Positions 1 through 6,905 of a stretch of 61,736 nt of DNA are shown here, piece by piece. The position numbers and the translations under genes were made by a program. The notes beneath the pieces were generated by a model. That model was not told where the DNA came from and did no database searches. It saw only the letters and a program-made list of their open reading frames with translations. Numbering within the stretch: the stretch's first letter is position 1; every line of letters begins with the position of its first letter. This DNA is from Idiomarina aminovorans (GTDB lineage: Bacteria; Pseudomonadota; Gammaproteobacteria; Enterobacterales; Alteromonadaceae). Location: the NCBI RefSeq assembly GCF_023155095.1, contig NZ_JAKNDA010000009.1, positions 1-61,736 on the forward strand, read 5' to 3'.

Positions 1-204
1 TCATGCTATGTTTGTTCATGCTAGCCTCCAAATGATTGAGTTTTGAACAAACTAATTATGGCACTGGCTTTCAGCTAACCCAGGAAAATGCGGAGGCTAG
101 CATTTGAGCAGGGAGTTATTGTGTCTATGTGCTCATCAGACAGCAGTCTCAGTCCTCAAGTTGTGGTAAAATCGTACGTTATCTGTTCTATTTTAGGAGG
201 AATC

Positions 205-405
205 ATGGAAATACAGTCACTTACAGTATCTGAACGAATTATTCTCGCTGAAACTCTGTGGGACAGCGTAGTCGCGGAAGATGCGGAAATTAACCTCTCA
301 GAGCCCCAGAAAGAGGAGCTAGATCGGCGACTGACGGCGTTCGAAATCGACCAGGATATAGGTTCCCCGTGGTCAAGCGTTAAAGCTCGAATACTGTCCA
401 AGTAG
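205..405 (+). CDS. antitoxin, putative addiction-module component (TIGR02574-like)
   Basis: This is a 66-residue acidic protein beginning MEIQSLTVSERI and containing the ILAETLWDSV motif typical of the TIGR02574 addiction-module antitoxins. An earlier in-frame start at 88 is possible, but the ATG at 205 has a strong Shine-Dalgarno (aggagg, 195-200) and gives the family's usual length. It abuts a ParE/RelE-type toxin with no gap (stop 403-405, toxin ATG 406), the normal antitoxin-first order. It presumably neutralises that toxin and represses the pair. It is the first TA pair of four in the cassette array. The family assignment comes from motif recall, not a search. Confidence 0.8.
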   Translation: MEIQSLTVSERIILAETLWDSVVAEDAEINLSEPQKEELDRRLTAFEIDQDIGSPWSSVKARILSK

Positions 406-702
406 ATGAAGTACGCGCTTACACTTCGGAAAGAAGCCGAATTTGATATTGGTGAACATTTCGATTTCTACGAAGGGAAAAGAGGTGGTCTTGGTCACGA
501 TTTTCTCCTGTGTGTTGAGGAGGCATTGGATAAGCTTCAAAGAAATCCGCTCATTTACCGTAAGATTCATAAAGAGCTAAGGCGGATTCCTATACGTCGG
601 TTCCCTTACCGTACTTTCTATTTCGTTCAAGACCAAAAAATAATTGTCACGGCGGTTTTTCATGCACGGAAAGACCCTACATCTTGGGATGCCCGCACAT
701 AA
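406..702 (+). CDS. ParE/RelE-superfamily toxin
   Basis: This 98-residue basic protein follows the antitoxin directly. It has the ParE-type pattern: an N-terminal helical hairpin (EFDIGEHFDFYEGKRGGLG), a central IRRFPYRTFYFVQD strand with conserved arginine and aromatic residues, and a C-terminal VFHARKDP segment. ParE members poison gyrase whereas RelE members cut mRNA on ribosomes; the lack of a clear RelE catalytic set and the RFPY motif favour ParE. Its TAA stop lies inside the R'' box of the next attC-like site, so the cassette is very compact. Confidence 0.8.
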   Translation: MKYALTLRKEAEFDIGEHFDFYEGKRGGLGHDFLLCVEEALDKLQRNPLIYRKIHKELRRIPIRRFPYRTFYFVQDQKIIVTAVFHARKDPTSWDART

Positions 703-774
703 CCAAGCCATTAAATTCGCTCCCTGCGGTCGCCGGACGCTCGTTCCTCGGGCCGTTTATGGCGGGCGTTGTCC
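697..774 (+). other. attC-like cassette recombination site 1
   Basis: An imperfect palindrome of about 78 bases follows the first toxin. The R''-like box acataac (697-703) overlaps the toxin stop codon, and the R'-like box gttgtcc is at 768-774. Just inside them, ccattaaa and tttatgg pair with an offset base, as in the L''/L' arms of integron attC sites. The position (3' end of a cassette) and orientation match sites 2 and 3. Confidence 0.65.
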
Positions 775-800
775 TAGTTGATATCGCATGTTCAATTTAC

Positions 801-847
801 TGTACAAGTTAGATCCGTAAGTCTATACTTGTACTATTAAATGTACA
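801..847 (+). promoter_or_regulatory. promoter/operator of the yefM-yoeB pair
   Basis: Two TGTACA palindromes are visible, at 801-806 and 842-847. TGTACA is the known core of the YefM operator in E. coli. A -10-like TATACT (824-829) sits 17 bases after the first palindrome, which could double as a -35. Autorepression by YefM or YefM-YoeB is inferred. Confidence 0.6.
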
Positions 848-860
848 TGTGGAGGTTTTT

Positions 861-1115
861 ATGAGAATCGTATCTTTTACTGAAGCTAGAAATGGTTTAA
901 AAGCCGTTTTAGATGGTGTGGTAAATGACGCAGATACAACGGTAATCACTCGCCGTGATTCTGAAGATGCAGTGGTCATGTCTTTAGACTATTACAATAG
1001 TCTTATGGAGACTGTTCACCTACTTCGTTCACCTGAAAATGCAGAGCATCTAAATCGCTCAATAGCACAATATCGTGCCGGTAAAACTACGACTCGCGAA
1101 TTAATTGATGAGTAG
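861..1115 (+). CDS. yefM: YefM-family antitoxin (Phd/YefM)
   Basis: This 84-residue protein starts MRIVSFTEARN, the canonical YefM N-terminal DNA-binding fold, followed by TTVITRRDSEDAVVMSLDYYNSL and an acidic C-terminal tail that would wrap the toxin. The ATG at 861 was chosen over an upstream GTG (849) because it has a ggagg Shine-Dalgarno at 851-855 and matches the family start. It overlaps the yoeB start by 8 bases, implying coupled translation. TGTACA operators lie just upstream. Confidence 0.92.
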   Translation: MRIVSFTEARNGLKAVLDGVVNDADTTVITRRDSEDAVVMSLDYYNSLMETVHLLRSPENAEHLNRSIAQYRAGKTTTRELIDE

Positions 1116-1377
1116 TAGCCAACGATTACTGTCGTGGACAGATTATGCTTGGGGGGACTATTTGTATTGGCAAACTCAAGACAAGAAAACTCTTAAGCGT
1201 ATTAATAAGCTAATCAACGAGGTGAAGCGTTCTCCTTTCGAGGGCATAGGTAAGCCAGAGCCACTTAAAGAGAATCTCTCAGGCTTTTGGTCTCGCCGAA
1301 TAGATGATACAAACAGGCTTGTGTATGCAGTAGATGATCAAGCCATTACGATAATTTCTTGTCGCTATCATTACTAA
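1108..1377 (+). CDS. yoeB: YoeB-family mRNA interferase toxin
   Basis: This 89-residue protein carries YoeB hallmarks: WTDYAWGDYLYWQ at the N-terminus, the KPEPLKENLSGFWSRRI segment containing the catalytic glutamate and arginine, and the terminal CRYHY with the catalytic histidine-tyrosine. YoeB binds the ribosomal A site and cleaves mRNA. The start ATG at 1108 overlaps the yefM stop. It is the second TA pair in the array; its cassette ends in a well-formed attC. Confidence 0.93.
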   Translation: MSSSQRLLSWTDYAWGDYLYWQTQDKKTLKRINKLINEVKRSPFEGIGKPEPLKENLSGFWSRRIDDTNRLVYAVDDQAITIISCRYHY

Positions 1378-1397
1378 AATAGGCTTTATCATCAGGC

Positions 1398-1494
1398 AAC
1401 TAACAAAGCATTTAAGAGTAATTCCTTACGCTTGGCATTTTCGCCTCGCTCAAGTGTAGCCAAGCGTGCATCACACCTTAATATGGCGTTAGCT
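1398..1494 (+). other. attC-like cassette recombination site 2
   Basis: This is the best-formed attC of the window. R'' is aactaac (1398-1404) and R' is gttagct (1488-1494). The outer arms cat-ttaag and cttaa-t-atg pair with a bulge. A perfect 9-base inner repeat, acgcttggc (1428-1436) with gccaagcgt (1459-1467), completes the folded single-strand structure recognised by integron integrases. Recombination would cut between G and TTAGCT. Confidence 0.8.
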
Positions 1495-1503
1495 GGACAC
1501 AGT

Positions 1504-1547
1504 TTGACGCTTTGATGTTGTGACGCTATAGTGTCTGAGCGTCACAA
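1504..1547 (+). promoter_or_regulatory. sigma-70 promoter with palindromic operator for cassette 3
   Basis: TTGACG (1504-1509) and TATAGT (1527-1532) are separated by 17 bases. A perfect 10-base inverted repeat, ttgtgacgct (1518-1527) and agcgtcacaa (1538-1547), brackets the -10 element. This is the layout expected for autorepression by the ribbon-helix-helix antitoxin encoded next. Confidence 0.75.
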
Positions 1548-1562
1548 TATTTGGAAAATGTC

Positions 1563-1796
1563 ATGAGCGAGATATCGAAGCGTTCTACGGTTTATTTTGA
1601 CCCTCAGTTACACGCTGCGCTGCGGCTGAAGGCCGCGCATACGCATCGGTCCTTATCAGATATCGTCAACGATGCTGTTCGTACGGCATTGGCTGAGGAT
1701 CAGGAAGATTTGGCGGCGTTCGAGGAACGGGTTTCCGAACCAACAATGAGCTATGAGGCCTTGCTGGATGATTTGAAGAGTCATGGCAAACTATAA
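1563..1796 (+). CDS. ribbon-helix-helix antitoxin
   Basis: This 77-residue protein starts MSEISKRSTVYFDPQLHAALRLKA and continues HRSLSDIVNDAVRTAL, the strand-helix-helix pattern of CopG/RHH antitoxins. Its acidic C-terminal half (EDQEDLAAFEERVSE) is the expected toxin-binding region. The ATG at 1563 is preferred over the TTG at 1551, which only adds four residues. It overlaps the downstream RelE-like gene by 14 bases. The palindromic operator at 1518-1547 is the likely binding site. Confidence 0.85.
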   Translation: MSEISKRSTVYFDPQLHAALRLKAAHTHRSLSDIVNDAVRTALAEDQEDLAAFEERVSEPTMSYEALLDDLKSHGKL

Positions 1797-2046
1797 GCTT
1801 GTCTTCAAGAAATCTGTCTCCAGGGATCTTCAGTCAATCCCAAACAAAGATGTTGTCCGTATTCTTCAGCGTATGGAGCTATTGCAGGAGAATCCCCGCT
1901 CAGTCGGCAGCGAAAAGCTTTCAGGGCAAGAGCGCTACCGGGTCCGACAGGGCGTGTACCGAATCATATATGAAGTGGCAGATGAGCTTCTTGTCGTAAC
2001 AGTAGTGAAGGTTGGTCATCGTAAGCATGTCTATAAGCGCAGCTAA
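1783..2046 (+). CDS. RelE-family toxin
   Basis: This 87-residue basic protein has the RelE signature: KLVFKKSVSRDLQSIP at the N-terminus, GSEKLSGQERYRVRQGVYRIIYEV in the middle and VVKVGHRKHVY at the end. The family cleaves mRNA on translating ribosomes, with basic and aromatic residues in the C-terminal strand serving catalysis. It is translationally coupled to the RHH antitoxin. Its stop lies inside the R'' box of attC site 3. Confidence 0.9.
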   Translation: MANYKLVFKKSVSRDLQSIPNKDVVRILQRMELLQENPRSVGSEKLSGQERYRVRQGVYRIIYEVADELLVVTVVKVGHRKHVYKRS

Positions 2047-2108
2047 CCAGGCCATGCATCGGACGCCAAAACCTCTGGTTTTGTCACCGGTGACGGCGGG
2101 CGTTAACT
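2041..2108 (+). other. attC-like cassette recombination site 3
   Basis: R'' is agctaac (2041-2047, overlapping the toxin stop) and R' is gttaact (2102-2108). The centre can fold through ccaaaacc pairing with ggttttg. Length is about 68 bases. Same orientation as sites 1 and 2. Confidence 0.7.
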
Positions 2109-2112
2109 GTGA

Positions 2113-2147
2113 TTGCCCGATCCGAAAAGTGATACTATAGTGTCACT
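2113..2147 (+). promoter_or_regulatory. promoter/operator of cassette 4 TA pair
   Basis: TTGCCC (2113-2118) and TATAGT (2136-2141) are spaced by 17 bases. The -10 lies in a 20-base near-perfect palindrome (2128-2147, one mismatch) with arms agtgatacta and tagtgtcact. It shares the string CTATAGTGTC with the cassette 3 operator. Confidence 0.65.
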
Positions 2148-2171
2148 ATTAGTTTGATTCAGGGGGAGTCC

Positions 2172-2429
2172 ATGAAAGTTGAGCTTGTTACGAACCTCAA
2201 GCGCCAAGCCACAAAGATTCTGGCAGATCTGCACTTGTCTAAAGAGCCGGTACTGATCACGGAGCACGGTCAGCCATCCGCATACCTTGTCGATGTACAA
2301 GATTACGAGTTCATGCAGAGCCGACTTGAGCTGCTTGAGGGGCTCTCGCGGGGAGAGCGTGCTGTACTTGAGGGAAGAACGTACAGCCAAAGTGAGGCCA
2401 GGGATAAAATGAGTAAATGGCTGAAGTAA
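2172..2429 (+). CDS. Phd/YefM-family antitoxin
   Basis: This 85-residue protein begins MKVELVTNLKRQATKILADL and continues with PVLITEHGQPSAYLVDVQDYEFM, the characteristic Phd/YefM core in which the ITEHGQP.A segment is conserved. The start at 2172 is supported by the strong Shine-Dalgarno ggggag (2163-2168); an ORF start at 2154 would add six unsupported residues. It overlaps the next toxin by 13 bases and presumably represses the palindromic promoter upstream. Confidence 0.88.
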   Translation: MKVELVTNLKRQATKILADLHLSKEPVLITEHGQPSAYLVDVQDYEFMQSRLELLEGLSRGERAVLEGRTYSQSEARDKMSKWLK

Positions 2430-2719
2430 TCTGGACGGAGCCAGCTCTTCAGGAGTTAGACGCCATCGCAGAGTACATTGCTCTGGATAATCCTGTTGCC
2501 GCAAGTCACCTGCTCCAAGAAGTTTTTGATAAGACCGAGCGTTTGGAAAATTTGCCGCAATCCGGGCGGATTCCTCCTGAGCTCCCCAATTCGGTATACA
2601 GGGAGGTCGTGGTTCCACCGTGTCGCATTTTTTATCGTGAGGATGAGAAGCGAGTTCTCATCCTCTATGTCATGCGAGAGGAGCGGCAGCTTCGAGCGTA
2701 CATGCTTGGAAGCAGCTAA
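2417..2719 (+). CDS. ParE-family toxin
   Basis: This 100-residue protein shows the ParE pattern: MAEVIWTEPALQELDAIAEYIALDNP, then LENLPQSGRIPPEL, REVVVPPCRIFYRED and a C-terminal VREERQL-like strand (VMREERQL). ParE toxins inhibit DNA gyrase; RelE-type activity cannot be excluded from sequence alone. It is the fourth and last TA pair of the array, and the recombination site after it is degenerate. Confidence 0.88.
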   Translation: MAEVIWTEPALQELDAIAEYIALDNPVAASHLLQEVFDKTERLENLPQSGRIPPELPNSVYREVVVPPCRIFYREDEKRVLILYVMREERQLRAYMLGSS

Positions 2720-2795
2720 CCAGCGTGATCAAAAATGCGCCCCTGGGCGCTCGACTCGCAATAAGTCATTCGCTTTCGTGGCGGACTTTAGGTGT
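2714..2795 (+). other. degenerate attC-like site, probable array terminus
   Basis: An R''-like agctaac (2714-2720) again overlaps the toxin stop, and gcgcccctgggcgc can form an inner hairpin. However no matching R' box of the GTTRRRY type is seen before the next gene. It may be a decayed attC marking the distal end of the array. The rest of the gap up to 2890 holds no other feature I can support. Confidence 0.4.
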
Positions 2796-2890
2796 TTTTA
2801 GTAGCGTAGCCATCAATTGAACTTATCTTTCAAAATATCCGTAAAATACTCGATTATCCAAAATAAATTCATAATGTTACGGAGTTCTAA

Positions 2891-3106
2891 ATGAACCAAA
2901 TTAATCCGGCGAAATTGCATAATAGCAAATGGACAGCGGTAAAGCCGATTAATCGAGAGAAGCACTTTTTGGTGTCCGAAGTTGATTACGAAGAAGACGG
3001 TTCAGTGGCTTCGTGCAAGTTTGAATCTGTTCTCTCCAGAAATGAATATTCAATTGATTGGCTTGAACTAAAAAATGAAAAAAAATGGATTCAAGGTTGG
3101 AAATGA
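2891..3106 (+). CDS. TIGR02450 family Trp-rich protein
   Basis: This small 71-residue protein begins MNQINPAKLHNSKWTAVKPINREKHFLV and ends WLELKNEKKWIQGWK, matching my recollection of the TIGR02450 tryptophan-rich family found in marine gammaproteobacteria. Its function is unknown. A Shine-Dalgarno-like ggag lies at 2881-2884. A GTTAACT string at 3179-3185 resembles an R' box, but no partner arm is clear, so I treat this gene as outside the cassette array. Confidence 0.75.
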   Translation: MNQINPAKLHNSKWTAVKPINREKHFLVSEVDYEEDGSVASCKFESVLSRNEYSIDWLELKNEKKWIQGWK

Positions 3107-3213
3107 CTGGCATTTGTAACGGTATATTTTGCAACGTTATTGACGCGGTCTATAATTCTTTTAAACCTCGGAAAGGGCGTTAACTTACTTTTTAAAAATG
3201 GAGCAAAAAGAAA

Positions 3214-3558
3214 ATGGAATTTATTGATCTATTCAGCCTACTCGGCCCACTTGTGCTACTAGCGGTCATTCTAATGTTTCGTTCAGAACGTTTGAGCACC
3301 CCTAAACATATATTCCAGAACGCGGGCGATGATATGCTCATTCTGCACACGCCAATAGCACGGTTTTTTCCATCGCTCGGCAAGTCAATTAAAAAGAGCC
3401 AGGTAGCGCGCATTCAAAAAGCTGACGGCACAGTTACTGTTTTTAATCAAAGCTCTAACGCCATTGATATCCCTTTATCAAAAAAGCATGCCGGGCCGGT
3501 GTTTAACCATGCTATTTCGTTGTTTCCAAGTGCTGAGGTAGTCGAAATAGAGCGCTAA
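3214..3558 (+). CDS. hypothetical membrane-anchored protein
   Basis: The 114-residue product has one N-terminal transmembrane segment (LFSLLGPLVLLAVILMF, about residues 6-22) and then a soluble region with no motif I recognise. A weak ggagc lies at 3199-3203, 10 bases before the start. It stands alone between the TIGR02450 gene and a sensor kinase. A cytoplasmic or periplasmic small domain is possible. No function is proposed. Confidence 0.6.
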   Translation: MEFIDLFSLLGPLVLLAVILMFRSERLSTPKHIFQNAGDDMLILHTPIARFFPSLGKSIKKSQVARIQKADGTVTVFNQSSNAIDIPLSKKHAGPVFNHAISLFPSAEVVEIER

Positions 3559-3726
3559 ACCCAGAGCACAACCATTCAAATGGTAATTCCGACCATTAAC
3601 ACACGAATTTCTACCATTCAGTCAGTTCTTAATTGTAACCGCTTACCCGCTGCGCTAGCTTAGCGACAAATCACAACAAGAATTTTCTATGAAGTTTAAT
3701 ACAAAGAAAAGCTATTTATCTCGATT

Positions 3727-4680
3727 TTGCTGGCGCTTTTGTACTTCATACCCGCAAGTTTAGAGTGGCTGCATTTTGATAAAGAAAATTTGTGGCGTAT
3801 TGCTATTAGCCTGCCTATCTGGCTGATGTTTTTTCACATTGGGCCGTTCTGGTTATTCTACTTACTGCAAAAAACTCAGCCGGTTGACCGTTTGAATGCT
3901 TTTGTGCAGGGCTTCCTTTATGTCGTTATTATGTTCATCGGGGCGCACATTGTCACCAGGTTGCACTTAATTGCATTCCCGGATTATCAGTTTTCACTGG
4001 AAGAGCAGTTTATATCGGCGCTGCTGTGGGGTGTATTTATATTCTCCATGACGCAAATGTACCTGCTGTATTTGCGGTTTGTGTCGGAACAAAAGCTTCG
4101 CAAAGAAGCGCAATGGATGAACTTGAGTAACCGGCTGAACCCGCATTTTTTGTTTAATTCCCTGAATACTATTTCGGCACTCATTTATTCGTCGCCTCAA
4201 AAGGCTGACCAGGTATTGCATCAGCTGGCCGATATTTTGCGCTACTCCGTTGACCAACAAAAAGAGTGGGTTTCTCTTGAGCAGGAGCTGACCATTTGCC
4301 GCACTTATTTAACCATTGAAGAAGCACGTTTTACCGAGAACCTGGTCATTAATTGGCAGTTAGGTGAAGAGCTGGATCCCGCCTCGTACAAAGTGCCTCC
4401 GATGTTGCTGCAGCCTTTGATCGAAAATGTCGTGAAGCATGTAAAAAGTCGACCTATAGAACTCAATATCAGCGTGCAGTTGGAGAAGGACTCTCTTACT
4501 TTCCTAATAAAGGACAACGGCAAAGGGTTTAGTGAATCGGTATTAAATGAAAAAGCGCAAAAAGGTCAGGGGTTGGATATTGTGAAAAAGCGAGTGGCTA
4601 TTGCCGGTGGCGACATAGCGCTCTTTAACGAAGGAGGGGCGGTGTGCAAAATCAGTCTGCCGGTAAATCAATGCGGGTGA
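3727..4680 (+). CDS. LytS/YehU-type sensor histidine kinase, 5' end uncertain
   Basis: Four N-terminal membrane helices (about residues 1-130) are followed by the His_kinase domain with the phospho-acceptor motif NPHFLFNSLNTI and a C-terminal ATPase domain with LLQPLIENVVKHV (N box) and DNGKGF (G box). It forms a two-component pair with the LytTR regulator it overlaps. The open frame has only a TTG start at 3727 without a Shine-Dalgarno. A better ATG at 3689 (MKFNTKKSYLS) is in another frame, and removing one TC from the tctc at 3719-3722 would join them as LSILLALLYF. Either a two-base insertion has disrupted the start or the TTG is used. Confidence 0.8.
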   Translation: MLALLYFIPASLEWLHFDKENLWRIAISLPIWLMFFHIGPFWLFYLLQKTQPVDRLNAFVQGFLYVVIMFIGAHIVTRLHLIAFPDYQFSLEEQFISALLWGVFIFSMTQMYLLYLRFVSEQKLRKEAQWMNLSNRLNPHFLFNSLNTISALIYSSPQKADQVLHQLADILRYSVDQQKEWVSLEQELTICRTYLTIEEARFTENLVINWQLGEELDPASYKVPPMLLQPLIENVVKHVKSRPIELNISVQLEKDSLTFLIKDNGKGFSESVLNEKAQKGQGLDIVKKRVAIAGGDIALFNEGGAVCKISLPVNQCG

Positions 4681-5366
4681 TTATTGTTGAAGATGAAGCG
4701 CCTGCTAGATTAAAGCTAAAAATGCAGCTACAGGAGCTTGAAGGAGTGTCGTTAATTGCGGAATGCGCCAATCCGGTTCAGGCAATTGAGCAAATTAATC
4801 AGTTAAAGCCCGACCTTGTCTTTGTAGATATTGAGCTGGGCGAGTTATCTGGCTTTGATGTGCTTGAGGCTATCAACCAGCCCTGCCACGTTATTTTCAC
4901 AACGGCGTACAGCCAGTATGCCGTTAAAGCCTTTGAAAGTAAGGCAATCGACTATCTGTTAAAGCCGTTCGATTTAAACCGTTTGCGTCAGGCATTGTCG
5001 CGTGTGGTGATACCGCATACGCCAGGTTCAGGTGACAGTGACACACAACTGATAGCAAAAGTGGGCGACAAGATGCACGTTCTACAAACAGCGGACATCT
5101 ACTTTGTCAGTGCGGCTCAGGGTATGGCTTTGGCGCAATGCAGCGAGCGTGACTATCACTTAGATGTGACTCTGGAAACGCTGTCTCAGCAACTGCCGTC
5201 GTCATTTTTGCGGGTGCACCGCAATTGCATAGTGAATACGAAACTTATTAGTCAGATAGAGAAGTGGCACAACGGTGCGTTTTTACTGCGCTTTAAGCAG
5301 TTAACTGCCACTGTCACGACAAGCCGGAGTGGCACTTTAGCCATTAAAAAACACTTTAAGATATAA
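4671..5366 (+). CDS. LytTR-family response regulator
   Basis: The receiver domain (residues 1-115) starts MRVIIVEDEAPARLKL, with the acidic pocket at EDE, the phospho-acceptor aspartate in LVFVDIELG and the conserved lysine in YLLKPF. A LytTR DNA-binding domain follows (about 130-231) with SFLRVHRNCIVN. The start at 4671 overlaps the kinase stop, and the receiver begins there. A GTG at 4644 behind a strong aaggagg (4631-4637) would add nine residues and is a real alternative. With the upstream kinase it forms a LytS/LytR-like system; its targets are unknown. Confidence 0.9.
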   Translation: MRVIIVEDEAPARLKLKMQLQELEGVSLIAECANPVQAIEQINQLKPDLVFVDIELGELSGFDVLEAINQPCHVIFTTAYSQYAVKAFESKAIDYLLKPFDLNRLRQALSRVVIPHTPGSGDSDTQLIAKVGDKMHVLQTADIYFVSAAQGMALAQCSERDYHLDVTLETLSQQLPSSFLRVHRNCIVNTKLISQIEKWHNGAFLLRFKQLTATVTTSRSGTLAIKKHFKI

Positions 5367-5421
5367 ATTTTTAGGCCATTAGCTTGGTGCGGGTTCGCTC
5401 GCCCCAAAAAAGGAACATTGT

Positions 5422-6786
5422 ATGAAAAAGCTACTCATAGTTTTTGTTTTATTCACTAGCCTCCCGGGCTTTGCGAGCAACTTTGTCCTAAATAATGTGT
5501 TATTGCCAGACTTTGAAACGCAGCAGTTAAAGGCGGTTAATGTTGAAATTGCCGATGGCAAAATTAAGCAAATTGTCGATGTGAATACACACCTGTCTCA
5601 CAGAGATACACGCAACGGGCAGGGTAAAGTGATGATGCCGGCTTTTATCGATATGCATTCGCACAGCATGGGAAATACCTCGCTCGACAGAAGCGATTAT
5701 CAGTACATTGGTATTCGGGGTACGGCCAACGCGATGCTGTATGCCGGTGTGCATGGCTGGCTCGATCTTTACAGTAATGAAGACGATATTTTGAATTATC
5801 GGGACGAGCAATTTCCAAACGAACGTAATGAAGCTTTTGTGTTTGCCGCCGGGCCGTGTTTTACCGTGCCAACCGGGCATTGTGATTTCGGCGGCGAAAA
5901 CCGCTTAATTAGTACCCCGGAGCAGGCGGTGAGAGAACTCGGCGAGTTGAGTCAGAAAAAGCCCAACGTGGCTAAGATTGTTTTTGATAACGCCGGAAGC
6001 AAACCCACGGTTGATGAAGCGACACTCAAGGCTTTTCTAGACGAAGCTAAGCGACTGAATATTAAATCGGTGGTGCATGTTGGTTCATGGAGTGATATTC
6101 GCACGGTAACGAAACTGGGAGCCGATGCGGTTACGCATTTGCCGTGGAAACCCATGCCAAGTGACATTCCTGAATTGATGGCAGAACATGGCACACTATT
6201 TATTCCAACGGCAGGCGTTATTGGTGAGGTACTGCAATTACATGAACCTGGTGAAAGCGAGTTATCCACATCGGTTCTGTCGGTGCCGATGACACAAGCG
6301 TTAGTGGATGAAGAGCTATTAGAGGATTACCCGGTAACCGAACGCCATAAAAATATCTTTGACTGGCTGACTAAATTAAAAGCAGAAGAGGCTTTTGCTG
6401 AAAGACGCAAAGCAATAGTGGCATTAGATGAAGCGGGCGTTGAGATACTTGTTGGTTCCGATGCCGGCAACTTTGCCGTGTTTCAGGGCGTTGGTTTTCA
6501 TCGGGAAATGTATTTCTTACAGGACCTGGGCATGTCGCCGTGGGACATCGTTGCTGGCGCGACGCATAAAGCCTATAAATTCCTGGGGCTAGACTGGGGG
6601 CTCAAAGTTGGCAGCCCGGCTCACTTTACCCTGCAGGATGCCAATATTTTTGAGGATATAAGCTTATCCACACAGGCTGAAGACATTTACATGCATGGCA
6701 GAAAAGTGAAAAGAGAACCCTTGCTGGACTACGCCAAACCCGGATTCTTCCAGTACGCGAAGTTATTTCTGGGTTTTGAGGTATAA
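5422..6786 (+). CDS. exported amidohydrolase-family protein
   Basis: The 454-residue protein has a signal peptide (MKKLLIVFVLFTSLPGFAS) and the amidohydrolase TIM-barrel signature: MHSHS for the first metal pair, a lysine in NVAKIVFDN that may be carboxylated, histidines in VVHVG and THLPW, and the metal or proton-transfer aspartate in GSDAG. Related exported enzymes are imidazolonepropionase-like or prolidase-like dipeptidases. The substrate cannot be set from sequence. The start follows aaagga at 5409-5414. It is not clearly operonic with the two-component pair 56 bases upstream, though regulation by it is possible. Confidence 0.8.
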   Translation: MKKLLIVFVLFTSLPGFASNFVLNNVLLPDFETQQLKAVNVEIADGKIKQIVDVNTHLSHRDTRNGQGKVMMPAFIDMHSHSMGNTSLDRSDYQYIGIRGTANAMLYAGVHGWLDLYSNEDDILNYRDEQFPNERNEAFVFAAGPCFTVPTGHCDFGGENRLISTPEQAVRELGELSQKKPNVAKIVFDNAGSKPTVDEATLKAFLDEAKRLNIKSVVHVGSWSDIRTVTKLGADAVTHLPWKPMPSDIPELMAEHGTLFIPTAGVIGEVLQLHEPGESELSTSVLSVPMTQALVDEELLEDYPVTERHKNIFDWLTKLKAEEAFAERRKAIVALDEAGVEILVGSDAGNFAVFQGVGFHREMYFLQDLGMSPWDIVAGATHKAYKFLGLDWGLKVGSPAHFTLQDANIFEDISLSTQAEDIYMHGRKVKREPLLDYAKPGFFQYAKLFLGFEV

Positions 6787-6823
6787 TGTTTAAATGTCGG
6801 CAGAGCCTATGTTAAAAAAAGCC

Positions 6824-6850
6824 TAAATTTTAACCAGCATCTGCCGATAT
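6824..6850 (+). promoter_or_regulatory. sigma-28 (FliA) promoter
   Basis: TAAATTTT (6824-6831), exactly 11 bases, then GCCGATAT (6843-6850) matches the flagellar sigma-28 consensus TAAAGTTT-N11-GCCGATAA at 14 of 16 positions by eye. It lies 55 bases before the DUF5610 gene. An alternative sigma-70 -10 (TATAAT) is present at 6866-6871. Confidence 0.7.
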
Positions 6851-6905
6851 CCTATTACGGGCTATAATAAAATCAAGTTATAGCCGATTTTTCAGGAACA
6901 ACATT

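Noticed and set aside
88-204. N-terminal extension of the first antitoxin from an upstream ATG
   Set aside because: A strong Shine-Dalgarno and the family's N-terminus both point to ATG 205; the extension is Cys/Ser-rich with no antitoxin character.
3100-3185. Possible fifth attC ending in GTTAACT after the TIGR02450 gene
   Set aside because: Only the R'-like box is present; no matching R'' or L arms were found, and the gene belongs to a chromosomal family.
6796-6850. Inverted repeat tcggcaga / tctgccga considered as the terminator of the amidohydrolase gene
   Set aside because: The loop is about 38 bases and no T-run follows; the right arm is better explained as part of the sigma-28 -10 element.
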